A stretch of 64,000 bases of DNA from Nesterenkonia sandarakina (GTDB taxonomy: Bacteria; Actinomycetota; Actinomycetes; Actinomycetales; Micrococcaceae). A program made the position numbers and the translations under genes. Positions 1 through 8,343 of the stretch are shown here, piece by piece; positions within the stretch are counted from its first letter, which is position 1, and every line of letters begins with the position of its first letter. The notes under the pieces are model-generated. The model was not told the DNA's origin, ran no database searches, and saw nothing but the letters and a program-made list of their open reading frames with translations. The stretch lies in contig NZ_PVTY01000004.1 in NCBI RefSeq assembly GCF_003003175.1, positions 62,001-126,000 on the forward strand, given 5' to 3'.

Positions 1-149
1 GGCGATGCCGAGTCCGGGACGGGTGCTTCGACGAGCGGGGCGGGATCAGCTGCATGCACCATGGGCTCACTCTATGCGGACCGAACTTGGCAGGCGATAG
101 TCTTGAGGGCGCACCGGAGAAGTCCCCACCGCATTGAAGGAGGCCGCAG

Positions 150-479
150 ATGGCAGATTTCGAGACCGTCCGCGCCGCAGACGTCCCCGCCGACGGCGCC
201 CTCTTGGACGTGCGGGAGGACTACGAGTTCGCCGAAGGGCATGCTCCCGGCGCGCTGCACATCCCGGTCGAGCAGATCCCAGCGCGGTTCGAGGCCGAAC
301 TTGATCCGGATCAGGACTACTACGTCATCTGCCGCACCGGCGGTCGAGCCGTGCAGATCACCGCCTGGCTGACCTCCCAGGGGTATTCCGCAGTCTTCGT
401 CGGTGACGGCATGGGCGGCTGGCTCGAGGCCGGGCGCCCGATGGAGTCCTCCACCGGCGACGCGCCCCAGGTCCGATGA
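150..479 (+). CDS. rhodanese-like domain protein
   Basis: A 109-residue single-domain rhodanese (sulfurtransferase fold), probably cytoplasmic because no signal peptide is visible. The sequence shows the LDVRE element near residue 20 and the active-site loop CRTGGRA, with catalytic Cys61, which in this family carries the persulfide. The C-terminal GDGMGGWLEAGRP stretch is typical of the fold. The start is supported by an AAGGAGG ribosome binding site about 7 bases upstream. The stop overlaps the start of the prephenate dehydratase gene (ATGA), so the two are probably co-translated, though I see no functional link. The sulfur donor and acceptor cannot be told from sequence. Confidence 0.93.
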   Translation: MADFETVRAADVPADGALLDVREDYEFAEGHAPGALHIPVEQIPARFEAELDPDQDYYVICRTGGRAVQITAWLTSQGYSAVFVGDGMGGWLEAGRPMESSTGDAPQVR

Positions 480-1495
480 GCCCCTCCGTGAACCCTGCTG
501 CGCAGTCCGGTCTCGATGCTCAGACCTACTCCTTCCTCGGTCCCAGCGGCACCTTCACCGAGGCCGCCCTGCTGCAGGTCCCCGGGGCCGAACAGGCCAC
601 CAGGGTCCCCGCCGGGTCGGTGCTGACTGCGCTGAACATGGTGGAATCCGGGGAGGTCGACGCCGCGATGGTCCCCATCGAGAATTCGGTGGAGGGCGGG
701 GTCACGGCGACCCTGGATGCCATCTCGGTCGCGCATCAGCTGCACATCCTGCGTGAAGAGCTGGTGCCGATCAGCTTCGTGCTCGCCGCGGCGTCCCCGC
801 TGACGCCGGCTCAGATCCGCAGCGTCTCCACGCACACCCACGGCTGGGCCCAGGTGCGCCGCTGGGCCGAGTCGGCGATCCCCGGGGCGGAGTTCGTCCC
901 CGCCTCCTCCACGGCGGCCGCTGCCCGCGGACTGCTGGAAGAGACCCCGGTGGCCGATGCGGCCGTCTGTTCCCCGCTGGTCGCCGAGCAGCTCGGTCTG
1001 CACGTGATCCAGCACGGCATCGAAGATGTGACGGGCGCGGTGACCCGGTTCGTGCTGGTCTCCCGACCCGGGATCATCCCGGCGATGACCGGTGCGGACA
1101 AGACGACGATCATGATCCCGCTGCCGCAGGACCGGGCAGGAGCCCTGATGGAGCTCCTGGAGCACTTCGCGACCCGCGGGGTGAACCTCTGTCGGATCGA
1201 GTCCCGGCCCACCGGTGATGGTCTCGGGCAGTACTACTTCTCCATCGACCTGGAGGGGCACATCGATGAGGCGCGCGTGTCCGATGCGCTCGCCGGCATC
1301 CACCGGATCGCTCCGGGCATCCGGTTCCTCGGCTCCTACCCCCGCGCGGATCGCAAGCCTCAGCAGCCCGCCGCCGAAGTCTCCGATGAAGCCTTCACCG
1401 CCGCTGCCGCGTGGATCAGCTCGCTTGAGACACGCGTAAGAGAGCCCGGCGCGGGCCCCGCCCCTCGGCGAAGCCGTGGGGTGGGAGCCGGGTGA
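476..1495 (+). CDS. pheA: prephenate dehydratase
   Basis: Converts prephenate to phenylpyruvate in phenylalanine synthesis. The 339-residue protein has the periplasmic-binding-like PDT domain from about residue 16 (FLGPSGTFTEAALL, then IENSVEGGV) to the TRFVLVSRPG motif, followed by an ACT regulatory domain (GALMELLEHF, then CRIESRPT) that in this family binds phenylalanine for feedback inhibition. There is no chorismate mutase domain. It overlaps the rhodanese gene by 4 bases. The last 25 or so codons lie inside a perfect 87-bp tandem repeat and encode an Arg/Gly/Pro-rich tail with no counterpart in the ACT domain, so the natural C-terminus has probably been replaced by repeat-encoded sequence. 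Confidence 0.95.
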   Translation: MSPSVNPAAQSGLDAQTYSFLGPSGTFTEAALLQVPGAEQATRVPAGSVLTALNMVESGEVDAAMVPIENSVEGGVTATLDAISVAHQLHILREELVPISFVLAAASPLTPAQIRSVSTHTHGWAQVRRWAESAIPGAEFVPASSTAAAARGLLEETPVADAAVCSPLVAEQLGLHVIQHGIEDVTGAVTRFVLVSRPGIIPAMTGADKTTIMIPLPQDRAGALMELLEHFATRGVNLCRIESRPTGDGLGQYYFSIDLEGHIDEARVSDALAGIHRIAPGIRFLGSYPRADRKPQQPAAEVSDEAFTAAAAWISSLETRVREPGAGPAPRRSRGVGAG

Positions 1496-1507
1496 ACGGG
1501 ATCAGCC
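1421..1507 (+). repeat. 87-bp tandem repeat, copy 1
   Basis: First of two identical adjacent copies. The unit contains a strong imperfect palindrome: an outer CCCGGC/GCCGGG pair encloses a stem of about 13 pairs (CCCGCCCCTCGGC, loop GAA, GCCGTGGGGTGGG, with one G-U wobble and one mismatch). The pheA stop codon lies in this copy (1493-1495). Confidence 0.95.
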
Positions 1508-1594
1508 TCGCTTGAGACACGCGTAAGAGAGCCCGGCGCGGGCCCCGCCCCTCGGCGAAGCCGTGGGGTGGGAGCCGGGTGAACGGGATCAGCC
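1508..1594 (+). repeat. 87-bp tandem repeat, copy 2
   Basis: Identical to the preceding copy over all 87 bases; identity continues for 2 more bases (TC) and then diverges. It lies after the pheA stop and is untranslated. The hairpins in the two copies may act as the pheA terminator, although no T-run follows. Confidence 0.95.
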
Positions 1595-1839
1595 TCCTGG
1601 AACATGTGTCAAAAAGTCTCCACTCCTGATCGAATGCCATGTGAGCCTTGACACAATGGTGGTCAATTTTTTAGTCTCCTGGTAATACAAAATAGTGGTG
1701 CGGGTCACATCTGCGCTTCCGAGGGCGGCATAAATGCTGGCCAGCGGGATGCGCCAGGATCGTCTCACCCAAGTCACCTTTTTGTATCGCGGCACACGCC
1801 GCCGTCCATGCACGTCAATGGCGACAACGAGGAGAATGC
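1595..1839 (+). promoter_or_regulatory. xylanase upstream region with probable promoter
   Basis: This stretch has no gene and is less GC-rich than its surroundings. TTGACA at 1648-1653 is followed after 18 bases by TAGTCT at 1672-1677, a possible sigma-70-type promoter. The -35 region sits inside an inverted repeat TTGAC-N9-GTCAA (1648-1666) that could be an operator. A nearly identical TTGACACA/TTTAGTCT arrangement lies upstream of the second sugar-binding lipoprotein gene (16001-16029). A weak GAGGAG-like ribosome binding site precedes the ATG at 1840. Confidence 0.5.
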
Positions 1840-3297
1840 ATGTTCACCCGATCGAACCGACGAACATTGACCGCCGCGGTGGTCTGTGCGGGCGCCCTGG
1901 CGCTCGGCACACCTGCCATGGCCGGCGCTGCGCCTGGCCCGGCACAACAGTCCGGCGTGCTGTCCGCCGATGCGGGCATCAGCGCCAAGGCCGGCGACAA
2001 GGCAGGCCAGAAGTCCAACGGCCGCCCCGACCATGCGGGGCAGCCCGGCAGGCCCGATCACGCAGGCCAGCCCGGGCCTCCGGACCATGCCAACGGCAAG
2101 GGGAAGGGAAACGGCAAGGGCAAAGGTCATGGCAATGGCGGGGGACAGGACGCCCCCGAGCAGACGCAGTGCCAGTTCGCCCCGGAGGGAGGAGCCGTCG
2201 AGGGCTCCTGGGATCGCGACACCTTGGCCGGCGTCGCCCCTGACGACCTCCGGATCGGCAACATCGCGGCGGGCGGCGGACATCACTCCGACGCCGACTA
2301 CCCAGACCCGTTCCCCTCGGACCCTGAGTACCGGGAGCACATGGCGCAGGAGTATTCCTCACTGACCCACGAGAACTACCTGAAGTGGGAGTTCGTGCAG
2401 CCGGAGCAGGGCGTCTACGACTTCGAACAGGCCGACGCCGTGGTGGCCTTCGCCGAGGCCAACGGCATGGACCTGCGCGGACACGCGCTGTCCTGGCATT
2501 CGCAGAACCCGGACTGGCTGGAGGAGGGTGACTTCTCCGAGGCGGAGCTGCGCGAGATCCTCGAAGACCATGTCCGCACGGTGGTCTCCCGCTACGCCGG
2601 GTGCATCGACCAGTGGGACGTGGCCAATGAGATCTTCCAGGACGACGAGGCAGCCAGCATCCGGGACAGCGAGAACATCTGGATCCGCGAGCTCGGCCCC
2701 GAGATCCTCGATGACGTCTTCACCTGGGCGCACGAGGAGGATCCTGACGCGCTGCTGTTCTACAACGACTACAACGTCGATGGACTCAACGCCAAGGCGG
2801 ACCGCTACTACGACCTGATCAGCGATCAGCTCGAGCGTGGCGTGCCGGTGCACGGATTCGGCGCCCAGACCCACCTGTCCATGCAGTACGGATTCGACGA
2901 CACCTACCAGGAGAACCTCCAGCGCTTCGACGATCTCGGTATCCACACCGCGGTGACCGAGATCGATGTGCGCGGCGTCGTCGACGAGAACGACCGCATG
3001 TCACCGGAGGATCGGGCCGGTGCCGCGGAGCGCTACGCCACGGTGCTGCAGGCCTGCCTGGATGTGAGCCTGTGCAACTCCTTCACCATCTGGGGAACCC
3101 TGGACGATCAGAGCTGGGTGCCCAACACGTTCCCCGGCGAGGGTGACGCGACGGTGCATGAGGGCGACTACGAGCGCAAGCCCACCTACTGCATCGTCCA
3201 GCGCACGCTGGTCGAACATGCTGAGGGTGCGTCTGCCTGGGAGGACGACGCCAGCTTCGAGGAGTGCCGCGGCATCCTTGACGCTGCCGGCATCTGA
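1840..3297 (+). CDS. secreted endo-1,4-beta-xylanase, GH10
   Basis: Hydrolyses internal beta-1,4 bonds of xylan outside the cell. The 485-residue protein begins with a Sec signal peptide (basic MFTRSNRR, hydrophobic core, probable AMA/GAA cleavage near residue 30). A low-complexity linker at about residues 50-110 follows, with three PDHA units and Gly-Lys-rich GKGNGKGKGHGNGGG. The GH10 catalytic barrel fills the rest. WDVANE holds the acid/base Glu264 and TEID holds the nucleophile Glu374; HALSWH and TIWG are also typical of GH10. No carbohydrate-binding module is visible. It fits functionally with the xylose/xylooligosaccharide genes 13-33 kb downstream, although it is transcribed separately. 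Confidence 0.96.
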   Translation: MFTRSNRRTLTAAVVCAGALALGTPAMAGAAPGPAQQSGVLSADAGISAKAGDKAGQKSNGRPDHAGQPGRPDHAGQPGPPDHANGKGKGNGKGKGHGNGGGQDAPEQTQCQFAPEGGAVEGSWDRDTLAGVAPDDLRIGNIAAGGGHHSDADYPDPFPSDPEYREHMAQEYSSLTHENYLKWEFVQPEQGVYDFEQADAVVAFAEANGMDLRGHALSWHSQNPDWLEEGDFSEAELREILEDHVRTVVSRYAGCIDQWDVANEIFQDDEAASIRDSENIWIRELGPEILDDVFTWAHEEDPDALLFYNDYNVDGLNAKADRYYDLISDQLERGVPVHGFGAQTHLSMQYGFDDTYQENLQRFDDLGIHTAVTEIDVRGVVDENDRMSPEDRAGAAERYATVLQACLDVSLCNSFTIWGTLDDQSWVPNTFPGEGDATVHEGDYERKPTYCIVQRTLVEHAEGASAWEDDASFEECRGILDAAGI

Positions 3298-3349
3298 TCC
3301 ACCCAGGTCAGCGCAGCTGGCCGCTCCACCCGGGGCCCCGGGGAGCCGA

Positions 3350-4558
3350 TCAGGCTTCCTGGGGCTCCTTGGTGATCCGACCCTCGGTGAGCACAGGGCC
3401 GCCAGCCTGATCCGTCGGCTGGTCTGACTCGGCGTCGTCGTCGGCGGCCTCGAGATCCTGGATGCCGCGGACGGAGACGCCGTTGACCACCAGGGCGTGC
3501 GGGCGGACGCGCGCAGAGACGCTTATGACTTCGCCCACGGCGTCGCCGTCGATCTGGAACGGCATCGGCTCGTCCATCGTGACCGTGGCGCGCTTGGCCT
3601 GGCGCACGGTCATCACCGGGATGTCCGCGGCGAAGCGGGTCACGGTCTTCGCCATGATCCTCGCCCAGTCCCACGCGTGGCGGGGACTGAAGAGGACCGC
3701 GTCCATGTGGCCGTCGTCGAACTTGGCCGAGGGCACCAGGACCATGCCGGCCTGCAGCGAACCGCAGTTGGCCAGCAGCACCGAGCGCACCCGGTGTGAA
3801 TGGGCCTCGCCGTCGTCGACCGTGATGGTGATGCTGGAGCGCGCGCCCATGATGTGGCGCAGCCCCGCCTCGCCGTAGGCCAGCCAGCCGGCGCGCTGCT
3901 TCAGGGCATCCCGAGTGTCGCCCATGACCTCGGCATCGAGGCCTCCGCCGGCGATGACCAGGGAGATCTCCTCCTCGGTGCTCCCGTCGGGGCGTTCCAG
4001 GGTCAGGTCAAGGGTGTCCACGCGGTGGCTGCGGCCGTGGATCGCTTCATCGACGCAGGCCCGCAGATCCTGGAAGGGCAGCCCGACATTGCGGGCGAAG
4101 AGATTTCCGGTGCCCAGCGGCACGATGCCCAGCGCGGTCTGCGTCCCGGCCAGCTCGGCGGCCACGGCGCGCACGGTGCCGTCGCCACCGGCGGCGATGA
4201 CCGTGGTGGCGCCCGCCTTCAGCGCCCTCCTGGTCATCTCATGGCCCGGATCCTCTGCACTGGAGGCCATCACCAGCGGTGCCCGCATCCCGGCGCGGGA
4301 GCAGGCCGAGTGGATCTGGCGCACGACGTCGTCGGAGGAGTCCTTGGTCGGGTTTACGACCACGGCCACCAGGCGGCCCGGCGCCTCGGCCGCCGCCCCA
4401 CGCTCCGCCGGCTTGGTCTCGAGCTCCTGGGTGAGTTCCGCGGTGCGGCGCCGCAGCCGCTGGTGCGCGAGCCCCAGCCAGACCACGACGACTAACAGGA
4501 TCGCGGCAAGAGCGAGCGAGGTCCAGAGGAGGGCGCTGAGCGTTTCAGTAGTCATCAT
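3350..4558 (-). CDS. diacylglycerol/lipid kinase family protein
   Basis: A 402-residue protein of the DAGK-catalytic (LCB5/YegS) family, which phosphorylates lipids such as diacylglycerol with ATP. One N-terminal transmembrane helix (residues about 8-30) is followed by a basic segment, then the catalytic domain: VVVNPTKD, the nucleotide-binding [22 protein letters not shown] and a C-terminal beta domain ending near VVNGVSVRG. The tail is acidic and probably disordered. The reading frame stays open far upstream, antisense to serS, but [11 protein letters not shown] just before the membrane helix is the sensible start. The lipid substrate cannot be assigned. It is divergent from serS. Confidence 0.9.
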   Translation of the reverse strand: MMTTETLSALLWTSLALAAILLVVVVWLGLAHQRLRRRTAELTQELETKPAERGAAAEAPGRLVAVVVNPTKDSSDDVVRQIHSACSRAGMRAPLVMASSAEDPGHEMTRRALKAGATTVIAAGGDGTVRAVAAELAGTQTALGIVPLGTGNLFARNVGLPFQDLRACVDEAIHGRSHRVDTLDLTLERPDGSTEEEISLVIAGGGLDAEVMGDTRDALKQRAGWLAYGEAGLRHIMGARSSITITVDDGEAHSHRVRSVLLANCGSLQAGMVLVPSAKFDDGHMDAVLFSPRHAWDWARIMAKTVTRFAADIPVMTVRQAKRATVTMDEPMPFQIDGDAVGEVISVSARVRPHALVVNGVSVRGIQDLEAADDDAESDQPTDQAGGPVLTEGRITKEPQEA

Positions 4559-4681
4559 CGCCAGTCTACTGCGGCGAGTTCCCGGGGCCGCGGGTGCCCG
4601 GCGGGAAGGAGCCGCGCCGTCTGCGGGCGCGACCTGGACCTCGAGGCGCCGCTCAGCGCCGGTGGCGATAAGCTGGGGGAC

Positions 4682-5971
4682 GTGATCGACATCAAGGACC
4701 TCATCGAGAATCCCGAGAAGTACCGGGCCAGCCAGCGTGCACGTCAGGCGGACGAGTCCGCTGTGGACTCGCTGATCGACGCGCAGCAGGCGCGCAGCGC
4801 CGCCATCACGCGCTTCGAGACGCTGCGCGCGGAGCAGAAGTCCTTCGGCAAGAGGGTCGCGCAGGCCGCCGGGGAGGAGAAGCAGCAGCTCCTCGCCGAG
4901 GTCAAGGAGCTCTCGAACCAGGTGAAGGCCGCCGAGGCGGAGTCCCAGGAGGCCGAGGAGCGGCTGCGCCGAGTCCAGGGCGCCTTCCCCAATCTGATCC
5001 ACGACGGGGTCCCCGCCGGCGGCGAGGATGACTTCGTCGTGCTGCGCGAAGAGGGTGCTGCCCGCGACTTCGTCGCAGAGGGCTTCACGCCCAAGGACCA
5101 CCTCGAGCTCGCCGAGTCCTTCGCCGCCCTCGACATGGAGCGCGGCGCCAAGGTCTCCGGGTCACGGTTCTACTTCCTCAAGGGCATCGGGGCGCGCCTG
5201 GAGCTGGCCATGATGCAGATGGGCATGGACCAGGCGGTCGAAGCCGGCTTCACTCCGATGATCACCCCCACCCTGGTGCGCCCGGAGACCATGGCCGGCA
5301 CCGGATTCGACGTAGAGCACGACGACGAGATCTACCGGCTCGAGCGCGACGACCTCTACCTGGTCGGCACCTCGGAGGTCGCGATCGCCGGATATCACTC
5401 CGACGAGATCCTCGACCTCGGCAAGGGGCCGGAGCGGATCGCCGGCTGGTCCACCTGTTATCGCCGCGAAGCCGGCTCCCACGGACGCGACACCCGCGGG
5501 ATCCTGCGCGTGCACCAGTTCAACAAGCTGGAGATGTTCATCTTCTGCACCGCCGAGGAGTCCGCCGCCGAGCATGCCAAGCTGCTGGCCTGGGAGGAGC
5601 AGATGCTGCAGAAGATGGAGCTGCCCTACCGGGTGGTCGACATCGCCGCCGGGGACCTGGGCCTCTCGGCCGCGCGCAAGTACGACTGTGAGGCGTGGGT
5701 GCCCTCGCAGCAGACCTACCGCGAGCTGACCTCGACCTCTGACTGCACGACCTTCCAGGCGCGTCGGCTCAACATTCGGGAGCGCACGGTCAAGGAGGAC
5801 GGCTCCAAAGGCCCGACGACGCCGCTGGCCACGCTGAACGGAACGCTGGCGACCACGCGCTGGCTGGTGGCCATCCTGGAGAACCACCAGCAGGCCGATG
5901 GCACGGTCCGGGTGCCCGCCGCGCTGCGTCCCTACCTCGGAGGCCTGGAGGTCATCGAGCCGGTCGCGTGA
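4682..5971 (+). CDS. serS: seryl-tRNA synthetase
   Basis: Class II synthetase charging tRNA(Ser). The 429-residue length is normal. The N-terminal coiled-coil arm (about residues 30-105) that binds the long variable arm of tRNA(Ser) is evident. The catalytic core carries [10 protein letters not shown], motif 2 ([22 protein letters not shown]) and motif 3 ([19 protein letters not shown]), with [17 protein letters not shown] between them. The start is GTG. It is divergent from the lipid kinase gene, with about 120 bases between. Confidence 0.98.
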   Translation: MIDIKDLIENPEKYRASQRARQADESAVDSLIDAQQARSAAITRFETLRAEQKSFGKRVAQAAGEEKQQLLAEVKELSNQVKAAEAESQEAEERLRRVQGAFPNLIHDGVPAGGEDDFVVLREEGAARDFVAEGFTPKDHLELAESFAALDMERGAKVSGSRFYFLKGIGARLELAMMQMGMDQAVEAGFTPMITPTLVRPETMAGTGFDVEHDDEIYRLERDDLYLVGTSEVAIAGYHSDEILDLGKGPERIAGWSTCYRREAGSHGRDTRGILRVHQFNKLEMFIFCTAEESAAEHAKLLAWEEQMLQKMELPYRVVDIAAGDLGLSAARKYDCEAWVPSQQTYRELTSTSDCTTFQARRLNIRERTVKEDGSKGPTTPLATLNGTLATTRWLVAILENHQQADGTVRVPAALRPYLGGLEVIEPVA

Positions 5972-6086
5972 GCAAGCTCAACTGAGGATAGGCTCATCTG
6001 CCTAGCCAGCGCTTTTCTGAATCATTAGTATCAAGAAGGTCGGCGCCGAACAGCGCCAATTGCCTCAACAGCACAAGGAGTGTCAC
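5972..6086 (+). promoter_or_regulatory. dps upstream region with inverted repeat
   Basis: The gap holds an inverted repeat TAGGC-N6-GCCTA (5989-6004). It resembles DtxR/IdeR iron boxes (TAGG-N9-CCTA) but with one base less between the arms. A stretch with low GC, about 6008-6035, is the likely core promoter. Iron-dependent control of Dps would make sense, but the match is imperfect. Confidence 0.35.
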
Positions 6087-6590
6087 ATGACTCAGAAGTA
6101 CTCCGACTACACCGCACCAGGTCTCGCGCAGGAGAACGGCCATGAGATCGCCGGCCTGCTGCAGAGCCGCCTCTACGCCCTGAACGATCTCCACCTCGCG
6201 CTCAAGCACGTGCACTGGAACGTCGTGGGCCCGAACTTCATCGCGATCCACGAGATGCTCGATCCGCAGACCGAGGTCGTCCGCGGCTTCGCCGACGAGG
6301 TCGCCGAGCGCATCGCCACCCTCGGCGGATCCCCCTCCGGCCTCAGCGGCGAGCTGGTCGCCAAGCGCCACTGGGAGGACTACCCGCTCTTCAAGGCCGA
6401 CGGCGCAACCCACCTGGCCGAGCTCGAGAAGGTCTACGACGGGGTCATCGGCGATCACCGCGATGTGCTCAACAAGGTCGGCGAGCTGGACCCGATCACC
6501 GAGGACCTGCTCGTCGGGCAGGTCAAGGAGCTCGAGCTGTTCCAGTGGTTCATCCGCTCACACCTGGACAAGGCAGGCTCCGCCTCCTGA
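6087..6590 (+). CDS. dps: Dps family DNA-binding ferritin-like protein
   Basis: Stores iron by oxidising Fe(II) with peroxide in a dodecameric shell and protects DNA in starvation or oxidative stress. The 167-residue protein keeps all expected ferroxidase ligands: His43 in KHVHWN, His55 and Asp59 in IHEMLD, and Asp70 and Glu74 in DEVAE. The spacing matches E. coli Dps H51/H63/D67/D78/E82. AAGGAG ends 6 bases before the chosen ATG; an in-frame ATG 27 bases upstream lacks such a site. A strong hairpin terminator follows. No long basic tail is present, so DNA binding is uncertain. Confidence 0.95.
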   Translation: MTQKYSDYTAPGLAQENGHEIAGLLQSRLYALNDLHLALKHVHWNVVGPNFIAIHEMLDPQTEVVRGFADEVAERIATLGGSPSGLSGELVAKRHWEDYPLFKADGATHLAELEKVYDGVIGDHRDVLNKVGELDPITEDLLVGQVKELELFQWFIRSHLDKAGSAS

Positions 6591-6613
6591 TCGACTGATC
6601 CAGGGTGATCTCG

Positions 6614-6658
6614 AAGAGCCCCCCGTCAGCACCTCGCCGGTGCCGACGGGGGGCTCTT
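6614..6658 (+). terminator. dps terminator
   Basis: Perfect 14-bp arms at 6614-6627 and 6645-6658 enclose an inner 5-bp stem (GCACC/GGTGC). The hairpin closes dps and isolates the catabolic locus that follows. Confidence 0.9.
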
Positions 6659-6685
6659 CTGCGCCGCCTGGCGAGCGGACGGCTT

Positions 6686-6725
6686 GAACAGATGTATTTG
6701 ACGTTTGTTCGGCGCGACGTAGCAT
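6686..6725 (+). promoter_or_regulatory. promoter and candidate SorC-type operator before rpiB-like gene
   Basis: GAACA and TGTTC arms (6686-6690, 6706-6710) flank ACAGATGT (6688-6695) and TTGACG (6698-6703). The latter can be a -35 with TAGCAT (6720-6725) as -10, spacing 16. ACAGATGT plus TGAC recurs in reverse orientation in front of the kinase gene (8284-8299), which suggests a site for the SorC regulator encoded between them. Confidence 0.45.
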
Positions 6726-6760
6726 GGAGTCAGACCCCAGGGACCAGTTGAGGAGACACC

Positions 6761-7234
6761 ATGAAGAGTCAGTTTCGCATCGTCATCGGCAGCGATGAGG
6801 CCGGATACTCCTATAAGGACGCGTTGAAGGCCGATCTGGAGGCCGACCCCCGGGTGTCCGAGGTGATCGACGTCGGAGTCGGCGACGACTCAGACAAGAC
6901 CGCGTACCCCAACATCGCCGTGGCCGCAGCAGAACACGTCGCCTCGGGGCGAGTCGACCGCGCCCTGCTGATCTGCGGCACCGGACTGGGTGTGGCCATC
7001 TCCGCCAACAAGGTCAAGGGCGTGCGCGCGGTCACCGCCCATGACGCCTATTCGGTGGAGCGGGCAGTGCTCTCCAACAACGCGCAGGTCCTGTGCATGG
7101 GTGAACGCGTGATCGGCAAGCAGCTCGCGCGGAAGCTCGTGGACGAGTGGCTCAAGCACGAGTTCGACCCCTCCAGCGGATCGGCCGAGAAGGTCGGTGC
7201 GATCACGCGCTACGAGGACACCGGCAGCTGCTAG
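6761..7234 (+). CDS. RpiB/LacAB-family tetrose-phosphate isomerase
   Basis: A 157-residue aldose-ketose isomerase of the RpiB/LacA/LacB family. The [20 protein letters not shown] motif forms the phosphate and substrate loop, and [22 protein letters not shown] is the other hallmark. The sequence resembles the erythritol-pathway EryI/DerI branch (SNNAQ, C-terminal Phe-Asp stretch) more than ribose-phosphate isomerase; this comparison is from memory. In that branch the enzyme converts D-erythrulose 4-phosphate to D-erythrose 4-phosphate. Nearby TIM-like and erythrulose-type kinase genes support this. It is convergent with the regulator gene, whose stop codon abuts directly. Confidence 0.85.
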   Translation: MKSQFRIVIGSDEAGYSYKDALKADLEADPRVSEVIDVGVGDDSDKTAYPNIAVAAAEHVASGRVDRALLICGTGLGVAISANKVKGVRAVTAHDAYSVERAVLSNNAQVLCMGERVIGKQLARKLVDEWLKHEFDPSSGSAEKVGAITRYEDTGSC

Positions 7235-8194
7235 CTAGAGCTGACGATCCACTGCGCGAGCAGTGGACTCATCGGTCACGAGGATGTTGAACCAGCCGGC
7301 ATTGGCGGCTGCGATGATGCTGGGCGCCTTGTGGGCGCCCACGGCCGCGGCGATCCGCGTCGGGACCGCGCGCAGCGTCTGACCGGGGACCCGGACCATG
7401 CGTTCGCTGCCCGGGAAGGTGACCTCATTGCCCTGCGGGTCATAGAACGCCAGACACACATCGCCGATCGACTTGGCCAGGTTCGGGTGATGCCGAGGCA
7501 CCGATTGAGCGATCGAGTTCCGTGACAGCGGTGCTGCGCCGATGCCCACCAGTGCCACCTTGGCCGAGTTCCAGTCGGCCACCACCTGTCGGTACCCCGG
7601 GTCATCCTGCAGGGCCGAGAGCAGCGCCTCCGAGGGCATCGAGGGGGCGAACAGGTAGTGCGGATAGCCGCCTGAAGTGGCCGCGAAGGCGCGGACCACC
7701 TCGTTGGTCTGGTGCCACGGGTCAGGTTCGGCCTGCCCGCCCACAGTCGGTGCCACCACGACCCCGGAGAAGTTCCCGAGACGCTGCTGCGCCAGCGCGT
7801 AGGTGGTCTCACCGGATGCCAGCAGCAGCACGTCGCCGGCGCGGAGATTCGCTCCGGCCAGGGCGGCCCGGGTCACCGGACCGAGGCCGAGTCCTACGCG
7901 CTGGGACTGATCTCCCGGGGCCAGGTGCACGCCGTCCAGACCCAGCTTGGCCTTGAGCCGCTCACTGAGCTCATCCATGCCCGTCGAGGCGGGCCGGTGC
8001 ACGCGGATCTCCACGATCCCCTGTGACCGCGCCTCAGCGAGCATCCGGCTGACCGACGGGCGCGAGATCTTCAGCTGCTCCGCCACCTCGGCCTGCGTCG
8101 CACCCTGCTCGTAGTAGAGCTGAGCGGCGCGATAGAGCCGTTCGAGCTCGGACGTGCTCGCGGCCGCCTCCTTCATGACCTCAGTTGGCTCCAT
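7235..8194 (-). CDS. SorC-family transcriptional regulator
   Basis: A sugar-responsive regulator of about 319 residues. An N-terminal helix-turn-helix (AEVAEQLKISRPSVSRMLAEAR) is followed by the sugar-phosphate-binding domain with GLGPVT, GVVVAPTVGG and VGIGAAPL, typical of SorC/DeoR. Brucella EryD, the erythritol regulator, is of the same family. I chose the ATG that leaves about 20 residues before the helix-turn-helix; a TACGAT -10-like hexamer lies 6 bases ahead of it, so the message may be leaderless. A GTG at 8251 would add 19 residues. It probably controls the flanking isomerase and kinase operons, with an erythrulose or erythrose phosphate as plausible effector. Confidence 0.9.
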   Translation of the reverse strand: MEPTEVMKEAAASTSELERLYRAAQLYYEQGATQAEVAEQLKISRPSVSRMLAEARSQGIVEIRVHRPASTGMDELSERLKAKLGLDGVHLAPGDQSQRVGLGLGPVTRAALAGANLRAGDVLLLASGETTYALAQQRLGNFSGVVVAPTVGGQAEPDPWHQTNEVVRAFAATSGGYPHYLFAPSMPSEALLSALQDDPGYRQVVADWNSAKVALVGIGAAPLSRNSIAQSVPRHHPNLAKSIGDVCLAFYDPQGNEVTFPGSERMVRVPGQTLRAVPTRIAAAVGAHKAPSIIAAANAGWFNILVTDESTARAVDRQL

Positions 8195-8274
8195 CGAAAC
8201 ATCGTATCTGGCGTCGCCCGACGAATCCGACGCAGGAGTGGTGCCGATCACGTCATCTGCTCTAGTGTGGCCTC

Positions 8275-8302
8275 AGCACATATGTCAGCGAACATCTGTA
8301 CC
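8275..8302 (+). promoter_or_regulatory. candidate SorC operator before kinase gene
   Basis: The reverse complement of 8284-8299 carries ACAGATGT followed after 4 bases by TGAC, matching the element at 6688-6701 (there the gap is 3 bases). It lies between the divergent regulator and kinase genes. Confidence 0.4.
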
Positions 8303-8343
8303 GCCGGTCTCCGGAGGGCAGATCCGGGACCACGAGGACAGAC

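Noticed and set aside
4559-5101. Long upstream extension of the lipid kinase frame, antisense to serS
   Set aside because: It lies wholly or mainly over serS and its upstream region, has no domain features, and the membrane-helix start at 4558 fits the family.
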